Shown piece by piece: positions 7,472 through 14,412 of a DNA stretch of 26,987 nucleotides. The notes under the pieces are model-generated. The model saw only the letters and a program-made list of their open reading frames with translations, was not told the DNA's origin and ran no database searches. The position numbers were made by a program, and so were the translations under genes. The first letter of the stretch is position 1. Each line of letters starts with the position of its first letter. Origin of the DNA: an uncultured Erysipelotrichaceae bacterium (GTDB taxonomy: Bacteria > Bacillota_I > Bacilli_A > RF39 > UBA660). Location of the stretch: contig CACZQD010000050.1 in assembly GCA_902783215.1 (NCBI GenBank), forward strand, positions 1 through 26,987. The letters are read 5' to 3'.

Positions 7472-7645
7472 ATGACAAAACAAGACAAGAATACTCATTT
7501 ATTAGCGCATTATTCGATTGCATTTATCTTAGTGGCGCTATTAGGTAATATTGTCGTTAGTTTTAAGATTATAGATTTATTGTATTTGATATGTTTTTGT
7601 AGTTTTTTATGTATATATAAAATAAATAGCCGAAAAGAAAAATAA
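7472..7645 (+). CDS. 57-aa two-helix membrane protein, unknown
   Basis: ATG at 7472 with an excellent ribosome site TAGGAGG; TAA at 7643. The sequence starts MTKQDKNTHLLAHY, has two hydrophobic segments (SIAFILVALLGNIVV, residues about 14-29, and IIDLLYLICFCSFLCIY, about 33-49) and ends KINSRKEK. It has its own promoter and a strong terminator that overlaps its stop codon, so it is a single-gene transcription unit between metG and tatD. I do not recognise a family. The basic C-terminus suggests the tail is cytoplasmic. Confidence 0.75.
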   Translation: MTKQDKNTHLLAHYSIAFILVALLGNIVVSFKIIDLLYLICFCSFLCIYKINSRKEK

Positions 7646-7663
7646 TCGGCTATTTTGTTTTTT
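7624..7663 (+). terminator. Intrinsic terminator after the 57-aa gene
   Basis: AAATAGCCGA (7624-7633) pairs perfectly with TCGGCTATTT (7646-7655), 12-base loop, then TGTTTTTT. The stop codon TAA lies in the loop. Confidence 0.9.
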
Positions 7664-7664
7664 A

Positions 7665-7673
7665 TGATATAAT
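7665..7673 (+). promoter_or_regulatory. Extended -10 promoter of tatD
   Basis: TGATATAAT directly after the preceding terminator, with no good -35 (it would fall in the hairpin). About 7 bases later comes AGGAGG and the tatD start. Confidence 0.55.
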
Positions 7674-7693
7674 AATTTTAGGAGGGAATATTT

Positions 7694-8431
7694 ATGTTTA
7701 TTGATACTCATTGTCATTTAGATGAATATGAAAATTTAGATGAGATAACTAATTTTGATGGTTATATGATTACTAGTGGATGTGATACTAAAACAAATAA
7801 GCAAGTAATAAAAATAATTGATAAATATGATAATGTTTTTGGAACACTAGGTATTCATCCAGAAAATATTGATAATGTAAGTGAAAAAGATTACGAATTT
7901 ATCGAAAAAAACATTAATAATAAAAAAATAGTAGCTATTGGAGAAATTGGATTAGATTATCATTATACAAGTGATAATAAAGAAAAACAAATAGAAGTAC
8001 TGAAAAGGCAATTAGATATCGCTCAAAAATACAATTTACCAGTAGTAATTCATAGTAGAGATGCCATTTTAGATACATATAATATACTGAAGGAGTATAA
8101 TTTAAAAGGAACAATCCATTGTTTTAGTTCAAGTTTAGAAATGGCTAAAGAATTTATTAAATTAGGATATAAAATAGGAGTAGGAGGGGTACTTACCTTT
8201 AAAAATGGTAAGAAATTACAAGAAATTGTAAAAACAATTGATTTACAAAATATATTAATAGAAACTGATAGTCCTTATTTATCTCCAGAACCATTTAGAG
8301 GTAAAAAAAATAAGCCTAGTAATGTTTTATATGTGGCTAAAAAAATTAGTGAAATAAAACAAATAAGTATTGAAAATGTATTAAATATTGTGAATCAAAA
8401 TGCCATATCAGAATTTGACTTAAGTATATAG
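7694..8431 (+). CDS. tatD: TatD-family metal-dependent DNase
   Basis: TIM-barrel metallohydrolase; relatives are DNases or D-aminoacyl-tRNA deacylase-like quality-control enzymes. Motifs are FIDTHCHLD (metal His pair, residues 2-10), AIGEIGLDYH (metal Glu), VIHSRDA, IHCFSSS and ETDSPYLSPEPFRGKKNKPSN (metal Asp near the C-terminus). 245 aa, family length about 255. Ribosome site GGAGGGA. The position after metG and before a 3D-domain gene and ksgA matches metS-tatD-yabE-rnmV-ksgA of B. subtilis. Its 3' end holds the promoter of the next gene. Confidence 0.95.
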   Translation: MFIDTHCHLDEYENLDEITNFDGYMITSGCDTKTNKQVIKIIDKYDNVFGTLGIHPENIDNVSEKDYEFIEKNINNKKIVAIGEIGLDYHYTSDNKEKQIEVLKRQLDIAQKYNLPVVIHSRDAILDTYNILKEYNLKGTIHCFSSSLEMAKEFIKLGYKIGVGGVLTFKNGKKLQEIVKTIDLQNILIETDSPYLSPEPFRGKKNKPSNVLYVAKKISEIKQISIENVLNIVNQNAISEFDLSI

Positions 8432-8443
8432 ATATGATATAAT
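8415..8443 (+). promoter_or_regulatory. Promoter of the 3D-domain gene
   Basis: TTGACT (8415-8420), 17-base spacer, TATAAT (8438-8443) with extended TG. The -35 is inside tatD. The best sigma-A match in the window. Confidence 0.85.
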
Positions 8444-8477
8444 ATTTATCGAATCAATGAAATATTGAGGTGTAAAT

Positions 8478-9152
8478 ATGAATATGAAAAAATTGACATT
8501 ATTAGTTACATCGGGATTGATGTTTCTACTGGTAATGACAACTGTTGTTAAGACTATTTCAAAATCATTATATTTAAAAGGTGAGAAAAGTATTGCTTCA
8601 ATAAAAAGAGCAAATACTTCAAGTGAATCATTGGCAAATATGGTTAAAACATTCAATTATGTTGAAATAAAAGAAGAAAAAAAAGAAGAAGAACAACCTA
8701 AAGAACAAGTTGTTGAAACAAAACATGAACAACCTAAAGTAGAAGAAAATAAAGTAAGCAATGAGTCTCCACAAGCTGTTTATACAGGAAAATTAACAGG
8801 TTATGGTGGAGATTGTCCTGGATGTTCAGGATATTTAGCTTGTAGAACGCGCGAAGGATCATCATTTAATTTAAAAACAGATGGATATACTTATAATGAT
8901 TCTACATATGGAAATGTTCGTATTTTAGCAGCAGCTACAAGTGGTTTTCCTTGTGGAACAATTATTCAAGTTAATAATGGAATAATGAATGAATTTACTG
9001 CTGTTGTCCTTGACACAGGAGGTTCAATGAATTCTTCTTGGAGTCGTGGTGAAGTATGGATGGATTTAGCATTTTCATCTAGCTCAGATCCAAATTTAGG
9101 AAGTTCAAATAGTTCTAATACAACATTTAAAGTTTTAAGACAAGGATGGTAA
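8478..9152 (+). CDS. 3D-domain cell-wall protein, YabE/RpfB position
   Basis: Predicted exported wall enzyme. An N-terminal membrane segment (LTLLVTSGLMFLLVMTTVV) is followed by a Glu/Lys/Gln-rich linker (about 65-95), then the catalytic-like domain. The C-terminal part has LAAATSGFPCGTIIQV, AVVLDTGG and EVWMDLAF, consistent with the 3D double-psi barrel of lytic transglycosylase-like proteins. The domain has several Cys (GDCPGCSGYLACRT and a later C), so disulfides are possible. It lacks the DUF348 and G5 repeats of B. subtilis YabE (437 aa); this is a short form of 224 aa. Start: GAGGTG then ATG at 8478, with a second ATG two codons on. Expected to act on peptidoglycan outside the membrane. 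Confidence 0.85.
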   Translation: MNMKKLTLLVTSGLMFLLVMTTVVKTISKSLYLKGEKSIASIKRANTSSESLANMVKTFNYVEIKEEKKEEEQPKEQVVETKHEQPKVEENKVSNESPQAVYTGKLTGYGGDCPGCSGYLACRTREGSSFNLKTDGYTYNDSTYGNVRILAAATSGFPCGTIIQVNNGIMNEFTAVVLDTGGSMNSSWSRGEVWMDLAFSSSSDPNLGSSNSSNTTFKVLRQGW

Positions 9153-9165
9153 ATCCTTTTCTTTT
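9142..9165 (+). terminator. Probable terminator of the 3D-domain gene
   Basis: AAGGAT/ATCCTT 6-bp stem whose loop contains the stop codon, followed by TTCTTTTT. Confidence 0.55.
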
Positions 9166-9176
9166 TGCTAATTTTA

Positions 9177-9185
9177 TGATATATT
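9177..9185 (+). promoter_or_regulatory. Possible extended -10 promoter of ksgA
   Basis: TGATATATT with no evident -35; GGAGG follows about 10 bases later. Confidence 0.4.
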
Positions 9186-9204
9186 ATGTTTGTTGGAGGA
9201 AAAT

Positions 9205-10032
9205 ATGAATTATTCACCAAAAAAAATAAATGATGATTTAATAAATAGTAATTTTAAAATTAAGAAAAAATTTGGACAAAATTTTATTGCTGATGAAAAT
9301 ACTATAAAAAGAATAGTCGAAAAGTCAGAAATAGATGAAAATTCCTTGGTCATTGAAATAGGGCCAGGAATAGGTTCATTAACTCATTATCTTTGTAAAA
9401 AAGCTAAAAATGTCTTGTGCTACGAAATAGATAAAGAAGTAGAACCAATATTAAAAGAGAATATAGATGCTAATGTTAATATTATTTTTGGCGATTTTCT
9501 TAAAGCTAATGTTATTGAAGATATTAAGAAATATGATTATAAATATTTATATGTAATTGCTAATTTACCATATTATATAACCACACCAATAATTCTAAAA
9601 ATAATAGAAGATAAAATAGATGTTGATAAAATTGTAGTTATGGTTCAAAAAGAAGTAGGAAATAGATTTAGTGCTCAACCGAATACCAAAGATTATAATT
9701 CTTTATCGGTTTATTTAAATTATTATTTTAATGTTAAAAAATTAATTGATGTAAGTCGTAATATTTTTATACCAGTTCCAAATGTAGATAGTATTGTTGT
9801 TGAAATGACTAAAAAAGAACAAAAATTAGTACTAAAAAATAAAGATTTATTTTTTAAGATAGTAAGAGATAGTTTTAAATTTAAAAGAAAAAATCTTCGT
9901 AATAATTTAAAAAATTATGATTTAGCTAAGATAGAAGATGTACTAAAGAAATATAGTTTTGATCTTTCAAATAGAGCAGAACAATTGAATATTGAAGTAT
10001 TTGCTGAAATTTCAAATAAGTTATCTGAATAA
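9205..10032 (+). CDS. ksgA: 16S rRNA (adenine1518-N6/adenine1519-N6)-dimethyltransferase
   Basis: Dimethylates two adjacent adenines in helix 45 of 16S rRNA during small-subunit assembly. I chose ATG at 9205 after TTGGAGG; an upstream TTG at 9190 lies before the ribosome site. Motifs are KKFGQNFIAD, the SAM-binding VIEIGPGIGSLT, the catalytic NLPYYITTPI and FIPVPNVDSIVVE, with a helical C-terminal domain (SFKFKRKNLRNNL). 275 aa, normal. In B. subtilis rnmV precedes ksgA, but here the upstream neighbour is the 3D-domain gene, so rnmV is missing from this locus. Confidence 0.97.
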   Translation: MNYSPKKINDDLINSNFKIKKKFGQNFIADENTIKRIVEKSEIDENSLVIEIGPGIGSLTHYLCKKAKNVLCYEIDKEVEPILKENIDANVNIIFGDFLKANVIEDIKKYDYKYLYVIANLPYYITTPIILKIIEDKIDVDKIVVMVQKEVGNRFSAQPNTKDYNSLSVYLNYYFNVKKLIDVSRNIFIPVPNVDSIVVEMTKKEQKLVLKNKDLFFKIVRDSFKFKRKNLRNNLKNYDLAKIEDVLKKYSFDLSNRAEQLNIEVFAEISNKLSE

Positions 10033-10055
10033 AATAGGAATTTATGTTCATTATT
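10027..10055 (+). promoter_or_regulatory. Possible sporulation-sigma promoter of spoIIR
   Basis: GAATA (10027-10031), 17 bases, CATTATT (10049-10055), similar to sigma-F/sigma-G promoters. B. subtilis spoIIR is sigma-F dependent. The layout, including the short distance to GGTGAT, matches that seen before spoVT. Confidence 0.3.
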
Positions 10056-10070
10056 AAATAGGTGATGATG

Positions 10071-10589
10071 ATGAAATATATTCCTATTTTTTTTATAATA
10101 TTTTTAATTTATATAGGTATTGCAAACACAGTAAAAAGTTATAAAATACCTAATGAAGCTATACGTATTAGAGTAGTTGCAAATAGTAATAGCAAAACAG
10201 ATCAAAGAATAAAAATGAAAGTTAAAGATATTGTTGAAAAAGATATGTATGGTCTTTTAAAAAATGCCAAAGAAATTAATCAAGCTAGAACAATAATTAG
10301 AGATAATGTATCGTTAGTGGATAAAGATGTGGAAAAAATATTAAAAGAAAATAACTATAATTTGAATTATGATGTAAATTATGGAATGAATTATTTTCCT
10401 CAAAAAAAATATAAGGGTGTAATATATAATGATGGTTATTATGAATCGTTAGTTGTTACTTTAGGAGGGGGAAAAGGAGATAATTGGTGGTGTGTATTAT
10501 TCCCACCATTATGTCTAATGGAAGCAGAAGAAAGTAGTGATGTTGAATATACCACATTGGTTAAGAAATTATTTGATAAATATTCATAA
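10071..10589 (+). CDS. spoIIR: Stage II sporulation protein R
   Basis: Secreted from the forespore to trigger SpoIIGA-dependent processing of pro-sigma-E in the mother cell. The N-terminus has a signal/membrane segment (YIPIFFIIFLIYIGIA), then the family pattern IRIRVVANSNSKTDQRIKMKV and the diagnostic GGGKGDNWWCVLFPPLCL near the C-terminus. 172 aa from ATG 10071. Three ATG codons in a row (10065, 10068, 10071) and a GTG at 10062 follow one ribosome site, AGGTGAT; I prefer the last ATG on spacing. Its presence strongly suggests a sporulating organism. Confidence 0.93.
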   Translation: MKYIPIFFIIFLIYIGIANTVKSYKIPNEAIRIRVVANSNSKTDQRIKMKVKDIVEKDMYGLLKNAKEINQARTIIRDNVSLVDKDVEKILKENNYNLNYDVNYGMNYFPQKKYKGVIYNDGYYESLVVTLGGGKGDNWWCVLFPPLCLMEAEESSDVEYTTLVKKLFDKYS

Positions 10590-10615
10590 AGTTCATATAA
10601 TTTAGTGGTGATGTT

Positions 10616-11146
10616 ATGAACTTATTATTAGTATTAATTATTGCAATTAGTTTAAGTATGGATGCATTTAGTTTATGTTTAGCATATGGTACTTTATCAT
10701 TGTCGAAAAAAGAAATTAATTTATTATCTATAATAGTTGGAATTTATCATTTTATTATGCCACTATTAGGAGTATATTTTGGAAATAAAATTTTATCTAT
10801 TTTACCAATTGATAGTAAATTAATAACATTTGTAGTATTATTAATGATTGGAATAGAAATGATTATTGATACAATAAAAGATAAAAATGAAATAAAAAAA
10901 TTGAAATATTTAGAAATGTTGGGTTTTGGATTAGCTGTCAGTATCGATGCTTTTTCGGTAGGTGTAGGATTAAAGCAAATTTATAATAACTATCTCCTTG
11001 CCTCACTCATTTTTTCAATAACTAGTATGATATTTACCTATTTAGGACTATTATTAGGAAGGAAGATAAGTAAGATAATTGGAAGATTGTCAACTTTGCT
11101 TGGAGGAGTCATATTAATAGTTATTTCTATTGCTTATATTATCTAA
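10616..11146 (+). CDS. MntP/YtaF-family membrane protein
   Basis: Six-helix inner-membrane protein of the family that includes the manganese exporter MntP and the sporulation membrane protein YtaF. The family's internal duplication is visible: SLSMDAFSLCLAYG near residue 12 and AVSIDAFSVGVGL near residue 104, each with a membrane-embedded Asp as in MntP. 176 aa. Ribosome site GTGGTGA, 26 bp after spoIIR, so probably co-transcribed. That partnership and length favour a YtaF-like sporulation role over manganese export, but sequence alone does not settle it. Confidence 0.85.
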   Translation: MNLLLVLIIAISLSMDAFSLCLAYGTLSLSKKEINLLSIIVGIYHFIMPLLGVYFGNKILSILPIDSKLITFVVLLMIGIEMIIDTIKDKNEIKKLKYLEMLGFGLAVSIDAFSVGVGLKQIYNNYLLASLIFSITSMIFTYLGLLLGRKISKIIGRLSTLLGGVILIVISIAYII

Positions 11147-11186
11147 TTGACACTTTTTTTGTAAATAAAAAGACAAATTGTGTCAA
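11147..11186. repeat. Inverted repeat between the YtaF-like gene and fba
   Basis: TTGACAC (11147-11153) and GTGTCAA (11180-11186), with inner complementarity TTTTT/AAAAA. It begins immediately after the stop codon and lies upstream of the fba -10. It may be an operator or a weak bidirectional terminator. Confidence 0.4.
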
Positions 11187-11211
11187 ATATATTTATCAAA
11201 TAATTAGTATG

Positions 11212-11220
11212 TGATATAAT
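11212..11220 (+). promoter_or_regulatory. Extended -10 promoter of fba
   Basis: TGATATAAT, with only a weak -35 (TTTATC at 11192). Confidence 0.65.
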
Positions 11221-11247
11221 ATATATACAAAAAAAGGAGAATTGAAA

Positions 11248-12096
11248 ATGGTCGTAAGCATGAAAGAAATGTTGGAAAAAGCAAAAGAAGGAAAATATGC
11301 AATTCCACAATTTAATATTAATAATTTAGAATGGACAAGATTTATCTTAGAAGAATGTCAAAAAAATAACAGTCCAGTTATCTTGGGTGTAAGTGAAGGT
11401 GCTTGTAAGTATATGGGTGGTTTTAAGACAATTTATGATATGACAAATGATTTAATGGATTACTTAAACATAACTATCCCAGTTGCGCTACATTTAGATC
11501 ATGGTAGTTGTTTTGAGGTGTGCAAGGATGCTATTGATGCTGGATTTAAATCAGTTATGATTGATGCATCTCGATTTGAATTAGATGAAAATATAAGAAT
11601 TACAAAAGAAGTAACTGATTATGCAAAATTATATAATGTTTCAGTGGAAGCAGAAATCGGTCATGTAGGTGGACAAGAAGATGAAAATAATAGTGGCATA
11701 TTATATGCTAAAGTTGATGAATGTATCGAATTAGTAAATCAAACTAAAATTGATTTTCTCGCACCGGCATTAGGGAGTGTTCATGGATTATATAAAGGTG
11801 AACCAAAATTAAATTTTGAAAGAATGGAAGAAATAAAGGAAAAAACTAATATGCCTCTTGTATTACATGGAGGAAGTGGTATATACGATGAACAATTAAA
11901 AACAGCTATTAGTTGTGGTATATGTAAAATAAATTTTAACACAGAATTACAAATTGCATGGAGTGATGCATTAAGAGAAGAAATAAAACATAATAAAGCA
12001 TATGACCCAAGAAAGGTAATTAAATTTGGTGAAGTTGCCTTAAAACAATGCGTGTCTAATAAAATTGCCCTTTTAGGAAGTAGTAATAGAGCATAA
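11248..12096 (+). CDS. fba: Class II fructose-1,6-bisphosphate aldolase
   Basis: Zinc-dependent cleavage of fructose-1,6-bisphosphate in glycolysis. I chose ATG at 11248 (MVVSMKEMLEKAKEG) after AAAGGAG; the TTG at 11242 lies inside the spacer. Motifs are PVILGVSEGACKYMGGF, HLDHG with metal His residues (82-86), VEAEIGHVGGQED, FLAPALGSVHGLYKG and VLHGGSGI, then KINFNTELQ for phosphate binding. 282 aa against 285 in B. subtilis FbaA. It is followed by murA, as in the fbaA-murAB region of B. subtilis. Confidence 0.97.
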   Translation: MVVSMKEMLEKAKEGKYAIPQFNINNLEWTRFILEECQKNNSPVILGVSEGACKYMGGFKTIYDMTNDLMDYLNITIPVALHLDHGSCFEVCKDAIDAGFKSVMIDASRFELDENIRITKEVTDYAKLYNVSVEAEIGHVGGQEDENNSGILYAKVDECIELVNQTKIDFLAPALGSVHGLYKGEPKLNFERMEEIKEKTNMPLVLHGGSGIYDEQLKTAISCGICKINFNTELQIAWSDALREEIKHNKAYDPRKVIKFGEVALKQCVSNKIALLGSSNRA

Positions 12097-12146
12097 ACAC
12101 AAAATAGAGAAAAAAACATATAAATATAGTAGTTTGGAGGACAATT

Positions 12147-13403
12147 ATGAAAAGAATTATAATTGATGGTGAACATAAATTAACTGGCTCAATAAGAATT
12201 AGTGGTGCAAAAAATAGTGCAGTTGCGCTCATACCTGCATCTTTATTGTCAGATGAAGTTGTTGCAATTGATAATATACCTGATATATCTGATGTTGAAG
12301 TTTTAAGCCAAACAATTGAATATTTAGGTGGAAATGTTAAAAGAAATAAAGAATTAATAGAACTATCTTTGGAAAATCTGACTAATAAACCTATATCTCA
12401 AGAGTTTTCATCAAAATTAAGAGCATCTTACTATTTTATGGGTGCATTATTAGGAAAATATAAAAAAGTTGATATATATTTTCCAGGTGGATGTTCAATA
12501 GGTGCTCGACCAATTAATTTACATTTAAAAGGTTTTGAAGCACTAGGTGCTAAAATAACAGAACAAGGAAATAGATATATTATAGAAGCACCAGAATTAA
12601 AAGGAAATCATATATATTTAGATGTTGCAAGTGTTGGGGCAACAATTAATATAATGTTAGCCGCAGTCAAAGCTAAAGGAGAAACTATTATTGAAAATGC
12701 AGCAAAAGAACCAGAAATTGTTAATGTGGCAACATTCCTTAATAATATGGGTGCAAAAATAAATGGGGCAGGTACAAGTGAAATTAGAATAAAAGGAGTT
12801 GATTATCTAGGAAGTTGTTTTTCTGAAGTAATTCCTGATCGAATTGAAGCTGGTACATATGTAATTGCTGGTGCTTTAATGGGAGAAAATTTGAAAATAG
12901 AAAATGTTATTCCTGATCATATTGAATCATTACTCTTTAAATTAAAAGAAATGAAATGTGATTTGAAAGTATATGATGATTATATCATTGTATCGAAAAC
13001 TGATAATTTAGAACCGGTTGATGTAAAGACATTAGGATATCCAGGCTTTCCAACCGATTTACAACAGCCATTAACGCCACTTTTAACATATTGTAATGGT
13101 AAATCAACAATAGAAGAAACAATTTATGAAAATAGATTTATGAACATTGATTATTTAAACAATATGGGTGCAAATATAGAAAAGATAGATGATAAACATA
13201 TTACTATAAATGGTGCTACACATTTAAAAGGGGCTGAAGTAAAAGCAACTGATTTAAGAGCTGGTGCTTGTTTAGTACTTGCCGGATTAGCTGCTAGTGG
13301 TCAAACAATTGTAAATGATGTGGAGCACGTTTTAAGGGGATATGAAAATATTATTGAAAAATTAACAAATGTTGGTGCTAAAATATCATTAGAAGAAATA
13401 TAA
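12147..13403 (+). CDS. murA: UDP-N-acetylglucosamine 1-carboxyvinyltransferase
   Basis: First committed step of peptidoglycan synthesis: transfers enolpyruvate from PEP to UDP-GlcNAc. GAKNSA near the N-terminus and PGGCSIGARP with the active-site Cys at residue 116 are intact, so the usual fosfomycin target residue is present. Later motifs are AGTYVIAGALMGE, YPGFPTDLQQP and DLRAGACLVLAGLAASG. 418 aa, normal. Ribosome site TTGGAGGAC. The position after fba suggests the MurAB/MurZ paralogue of Firmicutes. A perfect terminator follows. Confidence 0.97.
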   Translation: MKRIIIDGEHKLTGSIRISGAKNSAVALIPASLLSDEVVAIDNIPDISDVEVLSQTIEYLGGNVKRNKELIELSLENLTNKPISQEFSSKLRASYYFMGALLGKYKKVDIYFPGGCSIGARPINLHLKGFEALGAKITEQGNRYIIEAPELKGNHIYLDVASVGATINIMLAAVKAKGETIIENAAKEPEIVNVATFLNNMGAKINGAGTSEIRIKGVDYLGSCFSEVIPDRIEAGTYVIAGALMGENLKIENVIPDHIESLLFKLKEMKCDLKVYDDYIIVSKTDNLEPVDVKTLGYPGFPTDLQQPLTPLLTYCNGKSTIEETIYENRFMNIDYLNNMGANIEKIDDKHITINGATHLKGAEVKATDLRAGACLVLAGLAASGQTIVNDVEHVLRGYENIIEKLTNVGAKISLEEI

Positions 13404-13404
13404 T

Positions 13405-13427
13405 AAAGTAGCTTAGCTACTTTTTTT
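13405..13427 (+). terminator. Intrinsic terminator of murA
   Basis: AAAGTAGC, 3-base loop, GCTACTTT, then four further T. The next gene's ribosome site begins right after it. Confidence 0.9.
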
Positions 13428-13437
13428 GGTGATAAAT

Positions 13438-14043
13438 ATGAAAAAAATACTTTTTTTGTGCATAACTATTTGTTTGGTATTAATAATTTACATTTTTACC
13501 CGTGATAACAAACAATATATTGTTATTTTTGGTGACTATGTATGTAAAAATAACAACTTAGATTCAAGTATTAAAAATGCAAAAGGTAAGAATGTTGAAA
13601 ACTATGTTAATAATTGTAAAAATGATAATACAATTCAAGAAGTTTTGAACATCATTGAAAATAATAATAAAATTATATATCAGAAAAAAAATTATACAAG
13701 CAATAATTTACTTATCAAAGCCGATACAATAATACTATCCGTTGGAATGAATGATTTACTAAATTATCATCAAGAAACGAATATGTATTCTTATATTGAT
13801 GACTTAATGATAGATATGGATGAATTACTATCCTTAGTACGTTTTTATAGTAAAGAAAAGATATATGTGTATAATTATTTTGGTTTAGATAAAAAGTATT
13901 TAAAATATGCAAATAGACGTTTAAATGAATTAGCCAATGAATATAATGTTTATATTATTGATATAAGCACTATTAAAAATAAAATTAAGTTAAATGAAAA
14001 TGATAAAAAACTAATTATAAATCATACTTTAAAAAATATATAG
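13438..14043 (+). CDS. Membrane-anchored SGNH-like protein, catalytic serine not evident
   Basis: 201 aa from the ATG at 13438 after GGTGAT; earlier TTG and GTG codons overlap the terminator tail and ribosome site. An N-terminal membrane anchor (ILFLCITICLVLIIYIF) is followed by YIVIFGDY (29-34) and later TIILSVGMNDLL with GMND at 103-106. These look like blocks I and III of the SGNH/GDSL hydrolase fold, but block I has GDY where the nucleophile Ser of GDS should be, and no clear DxxH ending is seen. It is therefore likely a non-hydrolytic or divergent member, facing outside the cell. The assignment is fold-level and tentative. Confidence 0.6.
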   Translation: MKKILFLCITICLVLIIYIFTRDNKQYIVIFGDYVCKNNNLDSSIKNAKGKNVENYVNNCKNDNTIQEVLNIIENNNKIIYQKKNYTSNNLLIKADTIILSVGMNDLLNYHQETNMYSYIDDLMIDMDELLSLVRFYSKEKIYVYNYFGLDKKYLKYANRRLNELANEYNVYIIDISTIKNKIKLNENDKKLIINHTLKNI

Positions 14044-14050
14044 AAAATAC

Positions 14051-14079
14051 TTGATTTTTATTATAAATTTTGCTAAACT
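14051..14079 (+). promoter_or_regulatory. Promoter of rpmE
   Basis: TTGATT (14051-14056), 17-base spacer, TAAACT (14074-14079). Gives a leader of about 50 nt. Confidence 0.6.
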
Positions 14080-14099
14080 ATTAAGGAATTGAAATTTCT

Positions 14100-14117
14100 A
14101 TGACTAAATTTAGTCAT
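14100..14117 (+). promoter_or_regulatory. Perfect palindrome in the rpmE leader, possible L31 autoregulatory hairpin
   Basis: ATGACTAAATTTAGTCAT is an exact 18-base palindrome in the predicted 5' leader, 8 bases before the Shine-Dalgarno AAAGGAG. L31 leader RNAs are known in several bacterial groups. It could also be a dimeric protein operator. Confidence 0.5.
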
Positions 14118-14137
14118 GGCGAAAGGAGATATAAACT

Positions 14138-14356
14138 ATGAAAAAAGGAATTCATCCACAATATCAAGAAACAAAAGTTACTTGTGCTTGTGGAAATAAA
14201 TTTACAGTTATGTCTAATAAGGAAGAATTACATTTAGAAGTATGTAATGAATGTCATCCATTCTTTAAAAGTGGAAAAGCAGGTGTAACTGCATCAAAAG
14301 CAGGACGTATTGAAAAATTCAATCGTAAATATGGTTTAGATAAGAAAGCAGCTTAA
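14138..14356 (+). CDS. rpmE: 50S ribosomal protein L31, zinc-binding type
   Basis: Bridges the large subunit to the small subunit. 72 aa. MKKGIHPQYQ is the usual L31 opening. C16, C18, C36 and C39 form the zinc site (C+ form), so a zinc-free paralogue would be expected elsewhere if the organism responds to zinc limitation. The tail has the conserved GRIEKFNRKYG. Ribosome site GAAAGGAGATA. rho, its usual upstream neighbour in B. subtilis, is not present. Confidence 0.98.
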   Translation: MKKGIHPQYQETKVTCACGNKFTVMSNKEELHLEVCNECHPFFKSGKAGVTASKAGRIEKFNRKYGLDKKAA

Positions 14357-14370
14357 TCGTTGCTTTTTTT
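14345..14370 (+). terminator. Intrinsic terminator of rpmE
   Basis: AAAGCAGC pairs with GTTGCTTT (one wobble), 6-base loop containing the stop codon region, followed by a T-tract to 14370. Confidence 0.8.
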
Positions 14371-14412
14371 ATATTTTATTTATATTTAACCATAATATAT
14401 AATGGTGATAAT

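Noticed and set aside
11781..12176. 131-codon minus-strand open frame across fba and murA
   Set aside because: Antisense shadow of two conserved genes with no ribosome site or recognisable protein.
13319..13335. TGTGGAGC as a DnaA box or origin signal
   Set aside because: Single partial match inside murA, with no cluster and no AT-rich unwinding pattern nearby beyond the general composition.
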